From assembly GCF_006569185.2 (NCBI RefSeq), contig NZ_VIGC02000004.1, forward strand, positions 124,001 to 188,000: 64,000 nucleotides of DNA, in the 5' to 3' direction. This DNA comes from Litorilinea aerophila. GTDB taxonomy: Bacteria; Chloroflexota; Anaerolineae; Caldilineales; Caldilineaceae. The notes under the pieces were generated by a model. It was not told the origin of the DNA, did not search any database, and saw only the letters and a list, made by a program, of their open reading frames with translations. The position numbers and the translations under genes were made by a program. This document shows, piece by piece, positions 9,506 through 18,041 of this stretch (positions are counted from its first letter, which is position 1; each line of letters begins with the position of its first letter).

Positions 9506-9533
9506 GGCAGCCACCTCGTCGCCCGGCTTCCGC

Positions 9534-10517
9534 TCACCGCTCCTGCTGCGCCCATCGGTCGATCAGCATCACCAGCCCGAAGCCCACCAACGCCAGGCCC
9601 AGGGCGTACAGGATCTCCAGGTTGAAAGCCCCCTGGACGGTCAGCGGCGGCAATATGTTGCGTTCCACGGTGGGCAGGATGGCCCCGTGGCGGTCGGTGA
9701 TGAAGGCCACCGTCTCCTTCCACGGCCAGACCTTGCGCAGGCTGCCCAGCATCAGGCCGGTGAGAAGCGCCACCGTCGGGTCGTGATAGCGTTTGAAGAG
9801 CCATCCCAACACCTGGGCGAAACTCACCAGCCCCACGGCCGCGCCCATTCCCGCCAGGGCCAGGCTGACCAGATCTCGCTGGTTGACTGCACTGACGAAG
9901 AACTGGTACTTTCCCAACAGCACCAGGATGAACGAGCCGGAGATGCCCGGCAGGATCATGGCACAGATGGCCAGGGCGCCGCTCAGAAAGAGGAACCACC
10001 AGGTCTCTGGCGTCTGCACCGGCACCATGCCCACCAGCAGATAGGCGCCTACCATCCCCACCGCCAGGGAAAGCCAGAGGCCCGGCGTCCAGCGGCGGAT
10101 CCGTTTGCTGACCGTGAAAACCGAGGCCAGCACCAGCCCGAAAAAGAAGCTCCACAGGAGGACAGGCTGGTGAAGCAGCAGCCATTCGATGCCGGGCGCC
10201 AGGGTCACCACGGCCAGGACAATCCCGGCCAGGATCGCGGCCAGGAAGGCCGCGTTGACCAGCTCCAGCGCCTGCCGAATCCGCAGGCCCAACACCGCCC
10301 GCACAAATTCTGGCCGGCCCACCATGCGGATGCTCTGGATCAGCTCCTCATAGATACCCAAAATAAAGGCCATGGTGCCGCCGGAAACGCCCGGCACCAC
10401 ATCGGCGCTGCCCATGAGGAATCCTCGGGCCACCAGACCCAGATAATCCAGCAGGGCCCGGGACCGGACCGGTCGGGCAGCTACACCCACCTTGGTTGCA
10501 CTGGTTTCCATGGACAT
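9534..10517 (-). CDS. DUF368 / PopT-type undecaprenyl-phosphate translocase
   Basis: Polytopic membrane protein of 327 aa with about eight to ten hydrophobic segments. It has the DUF368 duplicated motif: ADVVPGVSGGTMAFILGIYE near residue 38 and ILPGISGSFILVLLGKY near 190. The family was shown in recent work to flip undecaprenyl phosphate back across the membrane, recycling the carrier for wall and glycan synthesis. It lies 20-30 bases upstream of mocA on the same strand, with no obvious functional link to its neighbours. Confidence 0.85.
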   Translation of the reverse strand: MSMETSATKVGVAARPVRSRALLDYLGLVARGFLMGSADVVPGVSGGTMAFILGIYEELIQSIRMVGRPEFVRAVLGLRIRQALELVNAAFLAAILAGIVLAVVTLAPGIEWLLLHQPVLLWSFFFGLVLASVFTVSKRIRRWTPGLWLSLAVGMVGAYLLVGMVPVQTPETWWFLFLSGALAICAMILPGISGSFILVLLGKYQFFVSAVNQRDLVSLALAGMGAAVGLVSFAQVLGWLFKRYHDPTVALLTGLMLGSLRKVWPWKETVAFITDRHGAILPTVERNILPPLTVQGAFNLEILYALGLALVGFGLVMLIDRWAQQER

Positions 10518-10607
10518 ACTTCAGACAGGTTTCCTTTGTTTCTCGAAATTGGATTGCTCTGGCATGACAGCGGCCACGATACCCCAAGCGGGCCAAAATG
10601 GCAAGAC

Positions 10608-11402
10608 CTATGGGCCATGGAGCACCGGGCCGTCCAGGCAGAGGAGTCGACCGTCGTGTTCACAGGCGCCACAGATGCCCACCGCGCAGCGCATGTAGGC
10701 TTCCCAGCTCAACTGGCAGGGCACGCCATAGCGGGCACCCAGGGCTTCCAGCGCGGCCAGCATGCCGTGGGGACCGCAGGCGTAGATGCCGTCCACCTGC
10801 CCCGCGGCCAGCAGGGGCTCCAGCGCGTCGGTGACCCGTCCCGGTTGGCCCAGGGAGCCGTCCTCCGTGGTGATCATTACCTGGTGGCGGGTCATGGTGC
10901 GGATGGCCGTGGCGTCCCCCTCGGGCACAGCCTGGAGGGGGATCTGTTCAAAGAGCTGGAAGTGATGGGCATAGAGCACGTCGGCCGCGGTGCGGGCGCC
11001 GATGATGGTGGTGATCTGGGGCGTCTGTCCACTTTGGGCGCGAGCCAGCCAGTAGAGGGGGGCCACGCCATAGCCGCCACCCACCAGGGCGATGTGTTGG
11101 TGGTGGGTGGGCACCTGGAAGCCCTGGCCGAAGGGCCCCCGGATCCAGATGCGGTCGCCGGCACGTTTTTCGTGTAGCAGGCCGGTGAAGGGACCCACCG
11201 CTGTGACCATCAGGGTCACCGGGTCGGCGTTGACCAGGGAGAAGGGCTTTTCATCAAAACGGGGGAGCCAGGCCATCACAAACTGGCCCGGGCGAGCGTC
11301 CAGGCGGGCATCCAGCACGAAGGTCTTGGTCCGGTAGTTGTCCCGGCGGATGGCCTGGATGGTGGCTGCCAGCGGCAGGTTGACATGTCCGGATAGGTCC
11401 AT
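10608..11402 (-). CDS. pyrK: Dihydroorotate dehydrogenase electron-transfer subunit-like flavoprotein
   Basis: Ferredoxin-reductase-like protein of 264 aa that would take electrons from a PyrD-type flavoprotein to NAD. The FAD part includes ARPGQFVMAWLPRFDEKPFSL (about residues 36-56), the NAD part starts at HIALVGGGYGVAPLYWLAR, and the C-terminal [2Fe-2S] cluster site is CAVGICGACEHDGRLLC with four Cys. This order is the PyrK layout. No pyrD is adjacent in the window, so another partner oxidoreductase is possible. Confidence 0.8.
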   Translation of the reverse strand: MDLSGHVNLPLAATIQAIRRDNYRTKTFVLDARLDARPGQFVMAWLPRFDEKPFSLVNADPVTLMVTAVGPFTGLLHEKRAGDRIWIRGPFGQGFQVPTHHQHIALVGGGYGVAPLYWLARAQSGQTPQITTIIGARTAADVLYAHHFQLFEQIPLQAVPEGDATAIRTMTRHQVMITTEDGSLGQPGRVTDALEPLLAAGQVDGIYACGPHGMLAALEALGARYGVPCQLSWEAYMRCAVGICGACEHDGRLLCLDGPVLHGP

Positions 11403-11540
11403 AAGTCTGCTTCGTCGCCTTTTCTAGAAACTCCGTATCATACCGATTGTCTTATCAAGAGGCATAGACCGCTTGCCCGGTATGGAAACCGGACCTGCGA
11501 AATCATGGGCGCCACCCTGGCTCATCGGTGGAGCCTTCTC

Positions 11541-12296
11541 TCACGCAGCGGGTCGCCGAGCCACGAAAATCACCGTCTGGGGGATGAGGGCCAGTGGAGC
11601 CAGCGGGCTATCCTCGGGCCATTCCTGGGCCACCAGGGCCGGATCCGGCGGCGGTTCCAACAGGTGGAGCAGCTGAAAGCCTGCCCCGTGGATGGTGTCC
11701 AGCCAGGCAGAGAGGGGGCGATGGTAGGTCTGCATGGGTACCTGCTCCACACCGAAGCGCCAGTGCAAGCCCTCCGCCTGGAAGTAGCTGCGCACCGGGT
11801 AGCTGACCATCTCCTGCTCCTCGACGTCGAAGAAACAGTTGCGAAAGGGATGGTCCAGGCTGAAGATGAGCCGTCCCCCTGGGCGCAACAGGCGATGGCA
11901 GGCAGCCAGGCAGGAGTCGACCTCCGCCACGTAGTGCAGGGCGTAGATGCTCAGGATCAGGTCCCAGGTAGCGTCGGGCAATCCCTCCAGGGCCTCCATG
12001 GCCGCCCGGAGGAACCGTACCGGTACGCCGACCTCCTGGGCCAGCGCCCGGGCCGCGGCCACCTGCGCGTCGCTGATGTCCACGCCGGTGACCTCTGCCC
12101 CCTGGCGTGCCAGGGCCACGCTGATGTGGCCGCCGCCGCAACCCAGCTCCAGAATGCGCTTCCCCTGCACCGGACCCAGCAGCCGGACCTGCTCTTCGTC
12201 CGGTCCCCACGGCCCATAGTGGATCGGCACATCGGTGCGCTGGTAGCGCGCCAGATAGTCCGGGCTGGCCCGATTCCAGGCCGCCCGCGGGTCCAT
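11541..12296 (-). CDS. Class I SAM-dependent methyltransferase
   Basis: About 251 aa. The SAM-binding motif I ILELGCGGGHISVALARQG is near residue 62, followed by acidic VTGVDISDAQVAAARALA, and motif IV WDLILSIYALHYV near 125. These give a UbiE/Methyltransf_11 type fold. The substrate is unknown. The frame can start earlier (TTG 12344 or ATG 12311); ATG 12296 is chosen because of the GGGGG four bases before it, but this is uncertain. It is transcribed away from the iron alcohol dehydrogenase gene. Confidence 0.75.
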   Translation of the reverse strand: MDPRAAWNRASPDYLARYQRTDVPIHYGPWGPDEEQVRLLGPVQGKRILELGCGGGHISVALARQGAEVTGVDISDAQVAAARALAQEVGVPVRFLRAAMEALEGLPDATWDLILSIYALHYVAEVDSCLAACHRLLRPGGRLIFSLDHPFRNCFFDVEEQEMVSYPVRSYFQAEGLHWRFGVEQVPMQTYHRPLSAWLDTIHGAGFQLLHLLEPPPDPALVAQEWPEDSPLAPLALIPQTVIFVARRPAA

Positions 12297-12414
12297 CTCG
12301 CCCCCTTGCATGGCGTTTACACCGGCCTTTCCCAATTCTTCCAAAGTCCCGGCTGATGTTATCCTGATACCATCACCGCCGTCAAACCTGGGGGGAGATG
12401 GAGGGACCGGGAAG

Positions 12415-12546
12415 CGGTTCTCGTAGGGGCGGCGACAATGCGCAGCTGCGAGCTGCGCCTACTGTGGGGCGACCATGTTCTTGTGTGGGGGGGCATGCCC
12501 CAACCGCATACCCGCCTGCCTGTAAAATCTGTGTCATCTGTGGACG
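12415..12546. repeat. Dispersed palindromic repeats upstream of the Fe-ADH gene
   Basis: Contains GCGCAGCTGCGAGCTGCGC (12441-12459), nearly identical in reverse complement to 44275-44299, and an ATCTGTG..ATCTGTGG unit at about 12527-12543. The element sits in the divergent spacer between the methyltransferase and the alcohol dehydrogenase. Confidence 0.6.
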
Positions 12547-12594
12547 AAGACAAGCTACCAGGATCCTGAATTCCTGTGTCAGAAAGGGGGAGCC

Positions 12595-13761
12595 ATGAAC
12601 TTTGAATTTGCCACCGCCACCCGCATCCTGTTTGGACCTGGGGTACTGGAGGCGGGGATCGACGCGGCGGCCGGGTTGGGGGCGCGGGCCCTGGTGGTGA
12701 CCGGCCGCCATACGGAGCGGGCCATCCCGCTGCTGGATGGGCTCCAGGCCCGGGGTGTGGAGAGCCAGGTCTTTCCCATCTCTGGGGAGCCGGACGTTCG
12801 CCAGGTGCAGGAAGGGGTGGCGGAGGCCCGCCGGTTCAAGGCTGCCTTCGTGGTGGGGATGGGCGGCGGCAGCGCCATCGATGCAGGCAAGGCCATCGCC
12901 GCTTTGCTCACCAATCCGGGCGATCCCCTGGATTACCTGGAGGTGGTGGGGCGGGGTCAGCCCCTTCAAGAGCCCTCCGCCCCCTTTGTGGCCATCCCCA
13001 CCACGGCCGGCACCGGCGCGGAGGTGACCCGGAACGCGGTGCTGGCCGTCCCCGCGGAGCGGGTGAAGGTCAGCCTGCGCAGCCCCCACATGCTACCCCG
13101 GCTGGCCGTGGTCGACCCCATGCTCACCCTCTCCCTGCCCCCTGCCGTGACCGCCAGTACCGGCCTGGACGCTCTGACCCAATGCCTGGAGCCCTTCGTT
13201 TCCATCCAGGCCAATCCGCTGACCGATGCCATCGCCCGGCTGGGGCTCCAGCGGGCGGCCCGTTCCCTGCGGCGGGCATACAGCCACGGCGAGGATGCGT
13301 CGGCCCGGGAGGACATGGCACTGGCCAGCCTCTGCGGCGGCCTGGCCCTGGCCAACGCCAGGCTGGGCGCGGTGCATGGCCTGGCCGGTGTCCTTGGCGG
13401 CATGTTTCCCATCCCCCATGGCGTCATCTGCGCCCGGCTCCTGCCCCTGGTCATGGAGGTGAACCTCCGTGCCCTGGCCCAGCGCCAGCCAGATTCGCCC
13501 ATCCGGGCCCGCTACGACGAGGTGGCCCGGATCCTCACGGGCAACCCGGCGGCCGACGCGGCTGACGGTGTGGCCTGGGTGGAGGCCCTCTGCGCGGATC
13601 TGCAGGTGCCTTCCCTGGGCGCACCCAACTGGACGCCTGGGCTTGGGGTGGCGGACATTCCCGCGGTGGTGGAGAAAGCCCAGCGTTCCAGCAGTATGAA
13701 GGGCAACCCCCTGCCGCTGACCGATGAGGAACTGGCCGAGATTCTGTCCCGCGCCCTGTAG
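12595..13761 (+). CDS. Iron-containing alcohol dehydrogenase
   Basis: Group III (iron-dependent) NAD(P)-linked alcohol dehydrogenase, 388 aa. The nucleotide loop VVGMGGGSAIDAGKAIAAL is near residue 85, the PTTAGTGAEVTRNAVL motif near 138, and the metal ligands follow as D in STGLDALTQCLE (about 187) and the histidines of AVHGLAGVLGGMFPIPHGV (about 262-278). The family reduces or oxidises small alcohols, lactaldehyde, butanol or hydroxy acids; specificity is not readable here. It stands alone on the plus strand with a GGGGGAG Shine-Dalgarno and converges with the BNR-type gene. Confidence 0.9.
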   Translation: MNFEFATATRILFGPGVLEAGIDAAAGLGARALVVTGRHTERAIPLLDGLQARGVESQVFPISGEPDVRQVQEGVAEARRFKAAFVVGMGGGSAIDAGKAIAALLTNPGDPLDYLEVVGRGQPLQEPSAPFVAIPTTAGTGAEVTRNAVLAVPAERVKVSLRSPHMLPRLAVVDPMLTLSLPPAVTASTGLDALTQCLEPFVSIQANPLTDAIARLGLQRAARSLRRAYSHGEDASAREDMALASLCGGLALANARLGAVHGLAGVLGGMFPIPHGVICARLLPLVMEVNLRALAQRQPDSPIRARYDEVARILTGNPAADAADGVAWVEALCADLQVPSLGAPNWTPGLGVADIPAVVEKAQRSSSMKGNPLPLTDEELAEILSRAL

Positions 13762-13772
13762 CGCCGGCGGAT

Positions 13773-15218
13773 TTAACGAGGTGGGGGGAGGGCAGCATCC
13801 TCAGGGGGGAGGGGCAGCGGCATTGCCACCGCGTCGTCCATCATCGGCGGCAGCCGATACGCCTGGCCGTCCTGATCGCAAAAGTAGAGGCGGGAGGGGG
13901 AAGGTTGGCGTCCGTGACCGTCGGCCCACAGGGCGTAGAAGCCAGGGTGGGCCTGGAGGGGACGGCGGACGTAGGTGTGGTTGTAGGGGCTGTGATGGGT
14001 GATCTGGCGCGCCAGGGTCCAGCTCCGCCCCTGATCGTGGCTGAGCCACATGCCCACCTCACCACCCGGGTTGTACGGTTGGGGGCCGGGCAGGGCCGGC
14101 GCGATGATCCGCCACCGGTCGGGCGCCTCCAGGTAGAGGGAGCCCATGTCGTAGTTGCTGTCCGACTGGAAGACGGGCCGGATCTCCCAGTCGCTGCCGG
14201 TCCAGCGGGCCGTATGCCAGATGCGGGGGCCATCTTCGGGGCCGGGCCTGTACCCGCCGCTGGTCAGGTAGAGGATGACAGGGTGGCCCGCGTCGTCGAG
14301 CTGGATATCCTTGAGGTAGACGTTGCGCCCCTCCGCCTGGTAGTCGTGGACCAGGGCCGGGTTATGGGCCGCGGTCAGGGGAAGCTCCAGGCGCCGGCCG
14401 TCGGCCGAGTGCCAGGTTTCTCCCAGATCGTCGCTGGCCATGTAATAAAGGTTGGTGCGCCAGTTCAGGCCCTTGCCAGCCGGGTGCATGTTGAAGGCAG
14501 TGGCCAGCCGGCCATGCTGGAAGGTACTGATCTGGTAGTGTCCCTCTTCGATGGCGGCCAGGCGTCGCTGCTCCCAGACCATGCCATCCCGGCTGCGCAA
14601 CGTGAAGAGGGTCCGGATCGCGGGGTCCCGATAGCGGGTGAAGCAGCCCACAAACCCGCCGTCGGGCACCGTGGCCATCTGCAGGTAGGAGAAGTTGTCC
14701 ACGGGCGTTGATTCCCCGCCTGGGTTCTGCCAGCGGGCTGCCACCGGCTGGAAGGCGTCGATGTCATAGGGCCGCAGGCTGCGGTGGATGAAGGACGGAC
14801 GGCTGCGGCCGTGGGAGGTGGAGAAGATCCAGAGATGCCCCTCCCTGTCCACAGCCAGCACCGGGTTGTCGTGGGCGTCAGCTGTCCCTTTGTCCAGCAG
14901 GATGGTGGGCCTGGGCACCAGGCCGCTCCCATGGTCGAAGTAGGAGACCATGTGGAGCAAGAAGCCGGGACGGGGTCGCTCCAGCTGGCGTCCTTCCCGC
15001 AGATCTTCCGCCGTGTAGCCCAGATGGCTGTTGGCCGTGGTCCCCCCGTAACAGAAGAAAGTCTTCTCCACAGCTGGACAGTAGACGGCGAAGGGGCTGT
15101 GCTTGGCGCAGTAGGTGCCCAGGCCGCCGCTGTACTTGAAGACATACTCGTCGCCGGTGGGCTGGTTCATGTACCAGATGCCCCGGTAGCCGTCCGCCTT
15201 CGCGTTGAGGGTTATCAT
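13773..15218 (-). CDS. BNR-repeat-containing putative glycan-active protein
   Basis: 481-aa protein with a beta-propeller look. It shows repeated Asp-box-like pieces such as DREGHLWIFSTS and SHDQGRSWTLAR, and the start YRGIWYMNQPTGDEYVFKYSGG, as in BNR_4 family proteins that include polysaccharide lyases and sialidase-like enzymes. No signal peptide is visible, so action in the cytoplasm or a missed start is possible. The ATG has no clear Shine-Dalgarno. It follows the SDR gene by 18 bases and so probably shares its transcript with the sugar-catabolism genes upstream. A role in breaking or reading an oligosaccharide is inferred only. Confidence 0.6.
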   Translation of the reverse strand: MITLNAKADGYRGIWYMNQPTGDEYVFKYSGGLGTYCAKHSPFAVYCPAVEKTFFCYGGTTANSHLGYTAEDLREGRQLERPRPGFLLHMVSYFDHGSGLVPRPTILLDKGTADAHDNPVLAVDREGHLWIFSTSHGRSRPSFIHRSLRPYDIDAFQPVAARWQNPGGESTPVDNFSYLQMATVPDGGFVGCFTRYRDPAIRTLFTLRSRDGMVWEQRRLAAIEEGHYQISTFQHGRLATAFNMHPAGKGLNWRTNLYYMASDDLGETWHSADGRRLELPLTAAHNPALVHDYQAEGRNVYLKDIQLDDAGHPVILYLTSGGYRPGPEDGPRIWHTARWTGSDWEIRPVFQSDSNYDMGSLYLEAPDRWRIIAPALPGPQPYNPGGEVGMWLSHDQGRSWTLARQITHHSPYNHTYVRRPLQAHPGFYALWADGHGRQPSPSRLYFCDQDGQAYRLPPMMDDAVAMPLPLPPEDAALPPPR

Positions 15219-15236
15219 GCTGCTAACGATGGGGGC

Positions 15237-16037
15237 TCACCCGGTGGGCCAGTTGTCTTCCTTGGCCAGGTTGCGCCCGATCATGGAATATTGCTCCAGT
15301 TCGTAGACCACGCCGTTGGCTGGGGCCGACAGGTCGGAGAGCCAGAAGACGATGTGCGCGGCCACTTCCTCTGGGGCCAACAGGCGGCCGGTGGGCGCGT
15401 AGGTCTTGGGCACGTGCTTTTCCCAGCCGGGCGGCAGGCCCTCCCGCTGTTTCAGGGCAATTTCGTTGGGGGTGGCCACCCAGCCCACGTTCAGGTGGTT
15501 GATGCGGATGCGCTCCTCGGCCAGGGCGTTGGCCAGGTTGCGGGACATGGTGGCCAGGCCGCCTTTGGCCGCGGAGTAGGCCAGCAGGTTGGGCTCGCCG
15601 GCCAGGGCATTGACCGAGCCGATGTTCACCACCGCACCGCCCCCCTGCCGGCGAAAGTGGGGCACCGCGGCCCGGATGATGAGCAGCGGCGCGCGTAGAT
15701 TCACCGCCACGATGCGGTCGAAGGTAGCGGCGTCGGTGGTCTCCAGGTTGCTGCGGGTGGTCAGCGCGGCGTTGTTCACCACGCCGTCCAGGCGGCCGAA
15801 GTGGGCCACCGCTGCGGCCACCACCCCTTCACAGTGGGCCGGATCGCCCAGGTCGCCGATGTAGTAGTGGCTGTCGCCGCCCAACTCCCGGCAGACCGCC
15901 CGGGCCCGCTCTTCGTCGCGACCGTGCACAAAGACCCGGGCCCCCTCGGCCACGCAACGCCGGGCGGTGGCCTCGCCGATGCCTGTGGTGGAGCCGGTCA
16001 CCAGGATGACTTTCCCCTGCAACAATGGTTCAGCCAC
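15237..16037 (-). CDS. Short-chain dehydrogenase/reductase
   Basis: NAD(P)-dependent classical SDR, 266 aa. Cofactor loop VTGSTTGIGEATARR is near residue 14, NNAALTTRSN near 90, and the catalytic Ser-Tyr-Lys appears as NIGSVNALAGEPNLLAYSAAKGG with Tyr and Lys four apart. GTG at 16037 has GGGGAG eight bases upstream and is preferred to an earlier TTG. Context of sugar dehydrogenases and isomerases suggests a polyol or sugar-lactone substrate. Confidence 0.85.
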   Translation of the reverse strand: MAEPLLQGKVILVTGSTTGIGEATARRCVAEGARVFVHGRDEERARAVCRELGGDSHYYIGDLGDPAHCEGVVAAAVAHFGRLDGVVNNAALTTRSNLETTDAATFDRIVAVNLRAPLLIIRAAVPHFRRQGGGAVVNIGSVNALAGEPNLLAYSAAKGGLATMSRNLANALAEERIRINHLNVGWVATPNEIALKQREGLPPGWEKHVPKTYAPTGRLLAPEEVAAHIVFWLSDLSAPANGVVYELEQYSMIGRNLAKEDNWPTG

Positions 16038-16067
16038 GTCTTCATCTCCCCCCAAATTTTACCAACA

Positions 16068-16105
16068 ACCCAATCTTCAATCTTCAATTTTCAACCTTCA
16101 ACCCT
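16068..16105. repeat. Heptamer repeat CAATCTT/CAACCTT
   Basis: Five consecutive seven-base units, CAATCTT twice, CAATTTT, CAACCTT and CAACCCT, fill the spacer between the SDR and the oxidoreductase. It is the clearest of the three heptamer tracts. Confidence 0.7.
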
Positions 16106-17112
16106 CATCGCAGGGACGGCGCCACCCAACGGTGGGTAGAGGCGCCCTGATAGAGGGCCTCCATCACCGCGCTGCGCACCGCGGCCTCCTGCGCGCCGAC
16201 CAGGGGCACGTCGGGCTTGCCCACCACCGCGTCCAGGAAGAGCTCGAAGGCATGGGGCCAGGGCTCGGGCAGGTCGGTCCAGGGCTGTTCGCCATCGGCG
16301 CCGGGCACATGGCTGCTCTTGAAGTAGAGCTGGCCGTTGCTGACGTAGGCATGGCCCTCGGTGCCGCTCAGGATCAGGTTCACCGGATGGGCCACGTCCA
16401 CCCAGCCCGCGGCCAGGCTGCCCACGGTGCCATCTCCGAACTCCAGCAACCCCTCGCCGTACTCGTCGCAGTCGCCGTAGCGGCCGGTGGCCACGTGGAC
16501 GCTGGCTGTGACCTGGCGCACATCTTCCCCCAGCAGCCAGAGCATGATGTCCAGGGAATGGGTGCCCAGATCACCGAAGGCACCCACGCCTGCCTGGGCG
16601 GGGTCAGTCATCCAGAGCCATTCGGGCGTGAACCAGTCGCCCAGGGAGCCACTGTGGCAGTTGCTGTGGCGCAGGCGGGTGATGCGGCCGAAGTGGCCCT
16701 GTTCAATCTGTTCTTTCAGGAAGCGGTGGACCGGATTTCCCCGCTGGAAGTAGCCCGTCTGGAAGAGGACGCCGGCCCGGTCGATGGCGTCGGCCATGGC
16801 GTAGGCATCGGCTGCGCCCATGCCCAGGGGCTTCTCCACGAAGAGGTGCTTCCCGGCGGCCGCCGCGGCCAGCACCAGGGGCTCGTGGCGGTTCGTCTCG
16901 GAGCAGATGATGACGGCCTCGATCTGGTCGTCCGCCCAGATGGCGTCCACATCGGCGGCGGTGGCCGCGCCCAGTTCCGCGGCCCACTTCTCGGCCCGAG
17001 CCGGCTGGTGGTCCCAGACGGTCTTTACCTGCACATCGGAGCGGGCCTGAAGGCGTTTGACAAAACCGGGGGTGTGGATGTGGGCACACCCCACCAGGGC
17101 AAGCTGCTTCAT
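16105..17112 (-). CDS. Gfo/Idh/MocA family oxidoreductase (1)
   Basis: NAD(P)-dependent sugar or polyol dehydrogenase, 335 aa. The Rossmann start is LALVGCAHIHTPGFVKRL, with an unusual CAH in place of the common GxG. EKPLGMGAADAYAMADAID near residue 95 is the family's EKP motif, with the catalytic Lys of EKP. Later come DLGTHSLDIMLWLLG and a C-terminal alpha/beta domain. It is followed 36 bases later by a TIM-barrel isomerase gene; this pairing of Gfo/Idh/MocA with xylose-isomerase-like proteins is common in catabolism of inositols, keto-sugars and glycosides. The substrate is unknown. Confidence 0.88.
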   Translation of the reverse strand: MKQLALVGCAHIHTPGFVKRLQARSDVQVKTVWDHQPARAEKWAAELGAATAADVDAIWADDQIEAVIICSETNRHEPLVLAAAAAGKHLFVEKPLGMGAADAYAMADAIDRAGVLFQTGYFQRGNPVHRFLKEQIEQGHFGRITRLRHSNCHSGSLGDWFTPEWLWMTDPAQAGVGAFGDLGTHSLDIMLWLLGEDVRQVTASVHVATGRYGDCDEYGEGLLEFGDGTVGSLAAGWVDVAHPVNLILSGTEGHAYVSNGQLYFKSSHVPGADGEQPWTDLPEPWPHAFELFLDAVVGKPDVPLVGAQEAAVRSAVMEALYQGASTHRWVAPSLR

Positions 17113-17148
17113 GATGGAAAACTCCTGAAAGGGAGGTGATGGGTTGGT

Positions 17149-18009
17149 TTACCAGGAGAGGCCGGCTGCCTGCCAGACCTGTTGCATGGCGGTGGCGGTC
17201 TCCTGCACTGCCTGGTCAGGCGGCATCTCCCGCAGGCGCTGGCTGAAGGGCTCGGCCGTCACCGGCCCATCGTAGCCAATGGCCTGCAGGGTCTGCAGGA
17301 AGCCCACGATGTCCAGCACGCCGGTCTCGCCGGGTAGGGCCCGCACGTTGTCCACCTGTTCGTCGACCGGAATGCCCGCCGGCGCGTCGTTGACGTGGAC
17401 CACCACCACGTCGTCGTTGGTCAGCTCCCGGACGTCATCCAGGGTGCCGTGGGAGGTGTAGAGGTGCCAGATGTCCAGAAGCAGGCCCACGTTGCCGGTG
17501 CCGATGGCCGCGGCCAGGGCGCGCATGCCTTCCAGGGTGTGGATGAAGCCATATTTGCGGGAGCGGCGCAGGGTCTTGGGGCCGATGAACTCCAGGCCGA
17601 AGCGACAGCCATACTCGCTCAGGATCTGGGCGATGGGGCGCAGCCGCTCCAGATGGAAGTGGAAGTTGGCCTGGAAATCCCGCTCATCATCGCAGGGAAG
17701 GATCCAGGTGGCGGTGCGCAGGCAGCCCAGCTCCTGGGCCAGGTTGGCCAGGGCGGGCAGCTGCTCCAGTCCGGCCCGCCAGGTGGCGGCATCCTGGCGG
17801 TAGTCCACAGGCAGGCCCCACGAGCCGGGCTGGACGCCGGCGGCGTCGAACAGGTCTCGGACGTAGGCGACGCCGTGGGCCTGGGCCAGCTCCGCCGCCT
17901 CGGTGATGGAAAAGTCGACGCCCTTGAAGCCATGTTGGCGGGCGTATTCCAGGGTCTCTGCCAGGGAGGCGCGGACCCCGATGGCGCCGGTGTTCAGGTT
18001 GGGAAACAT
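17149..18009 (-). CDS. Sugar phosphate isomerase/epimerase (xylose-isomerase-like TIM barrel) (1)
   Basis: AP_endonuc_2 fold protein of 286 aa. Metal-site acids are seen in RFGLEFIGPKTLRRSR (about residue 145), VGLLLDIWHLYTSHG (about 180), VVVHVNDAP and the terminal GPVTAEPFSQRL Glu. ATG 18009 with GGAG seven bases upstream gives the natural MFPNLNTGAIG start; the longer frame to 18057 would overlap the next gene. Likely an isomerase, epimerase or dehydratase on a keto-sugar made by the neighbouring dehydrogenase. Confidence 0.82.
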   Translation of the reverse strand: MFPNLNTGAIGVRASLAETLEYARQHGFKGVDFSITEAAELAQAHGVAYVRDLFDAAGVQPGSWGLPVDYRQDAATWRAGLEQLPALANLAQELGCLRTATWILPCDDERDFQANFHFHLERLRPIAQILSEYGCRFGLEFIGPKTLRRSRKYGFIHTLEGMRALAAAIGTGNVGLLLDIWHLYTSHGTLDDVRELTNDDVVVVHVNDAPAGIPVDEQVDNVRALPGETGVLDIVGFLQTLQAIGYDGPVTAEPFSQRLREMPPDQAVQETATAMQQVWQAAGLSW

Positions 18010-18041
18010 GCGCAGGCTCCGTTTTCGGTCCATGGGCCCGG

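Noticed and set aside
16068-16105. CRISPR array
   Set aside because: The repeat units are seven bases long and contiguous, without spacers.
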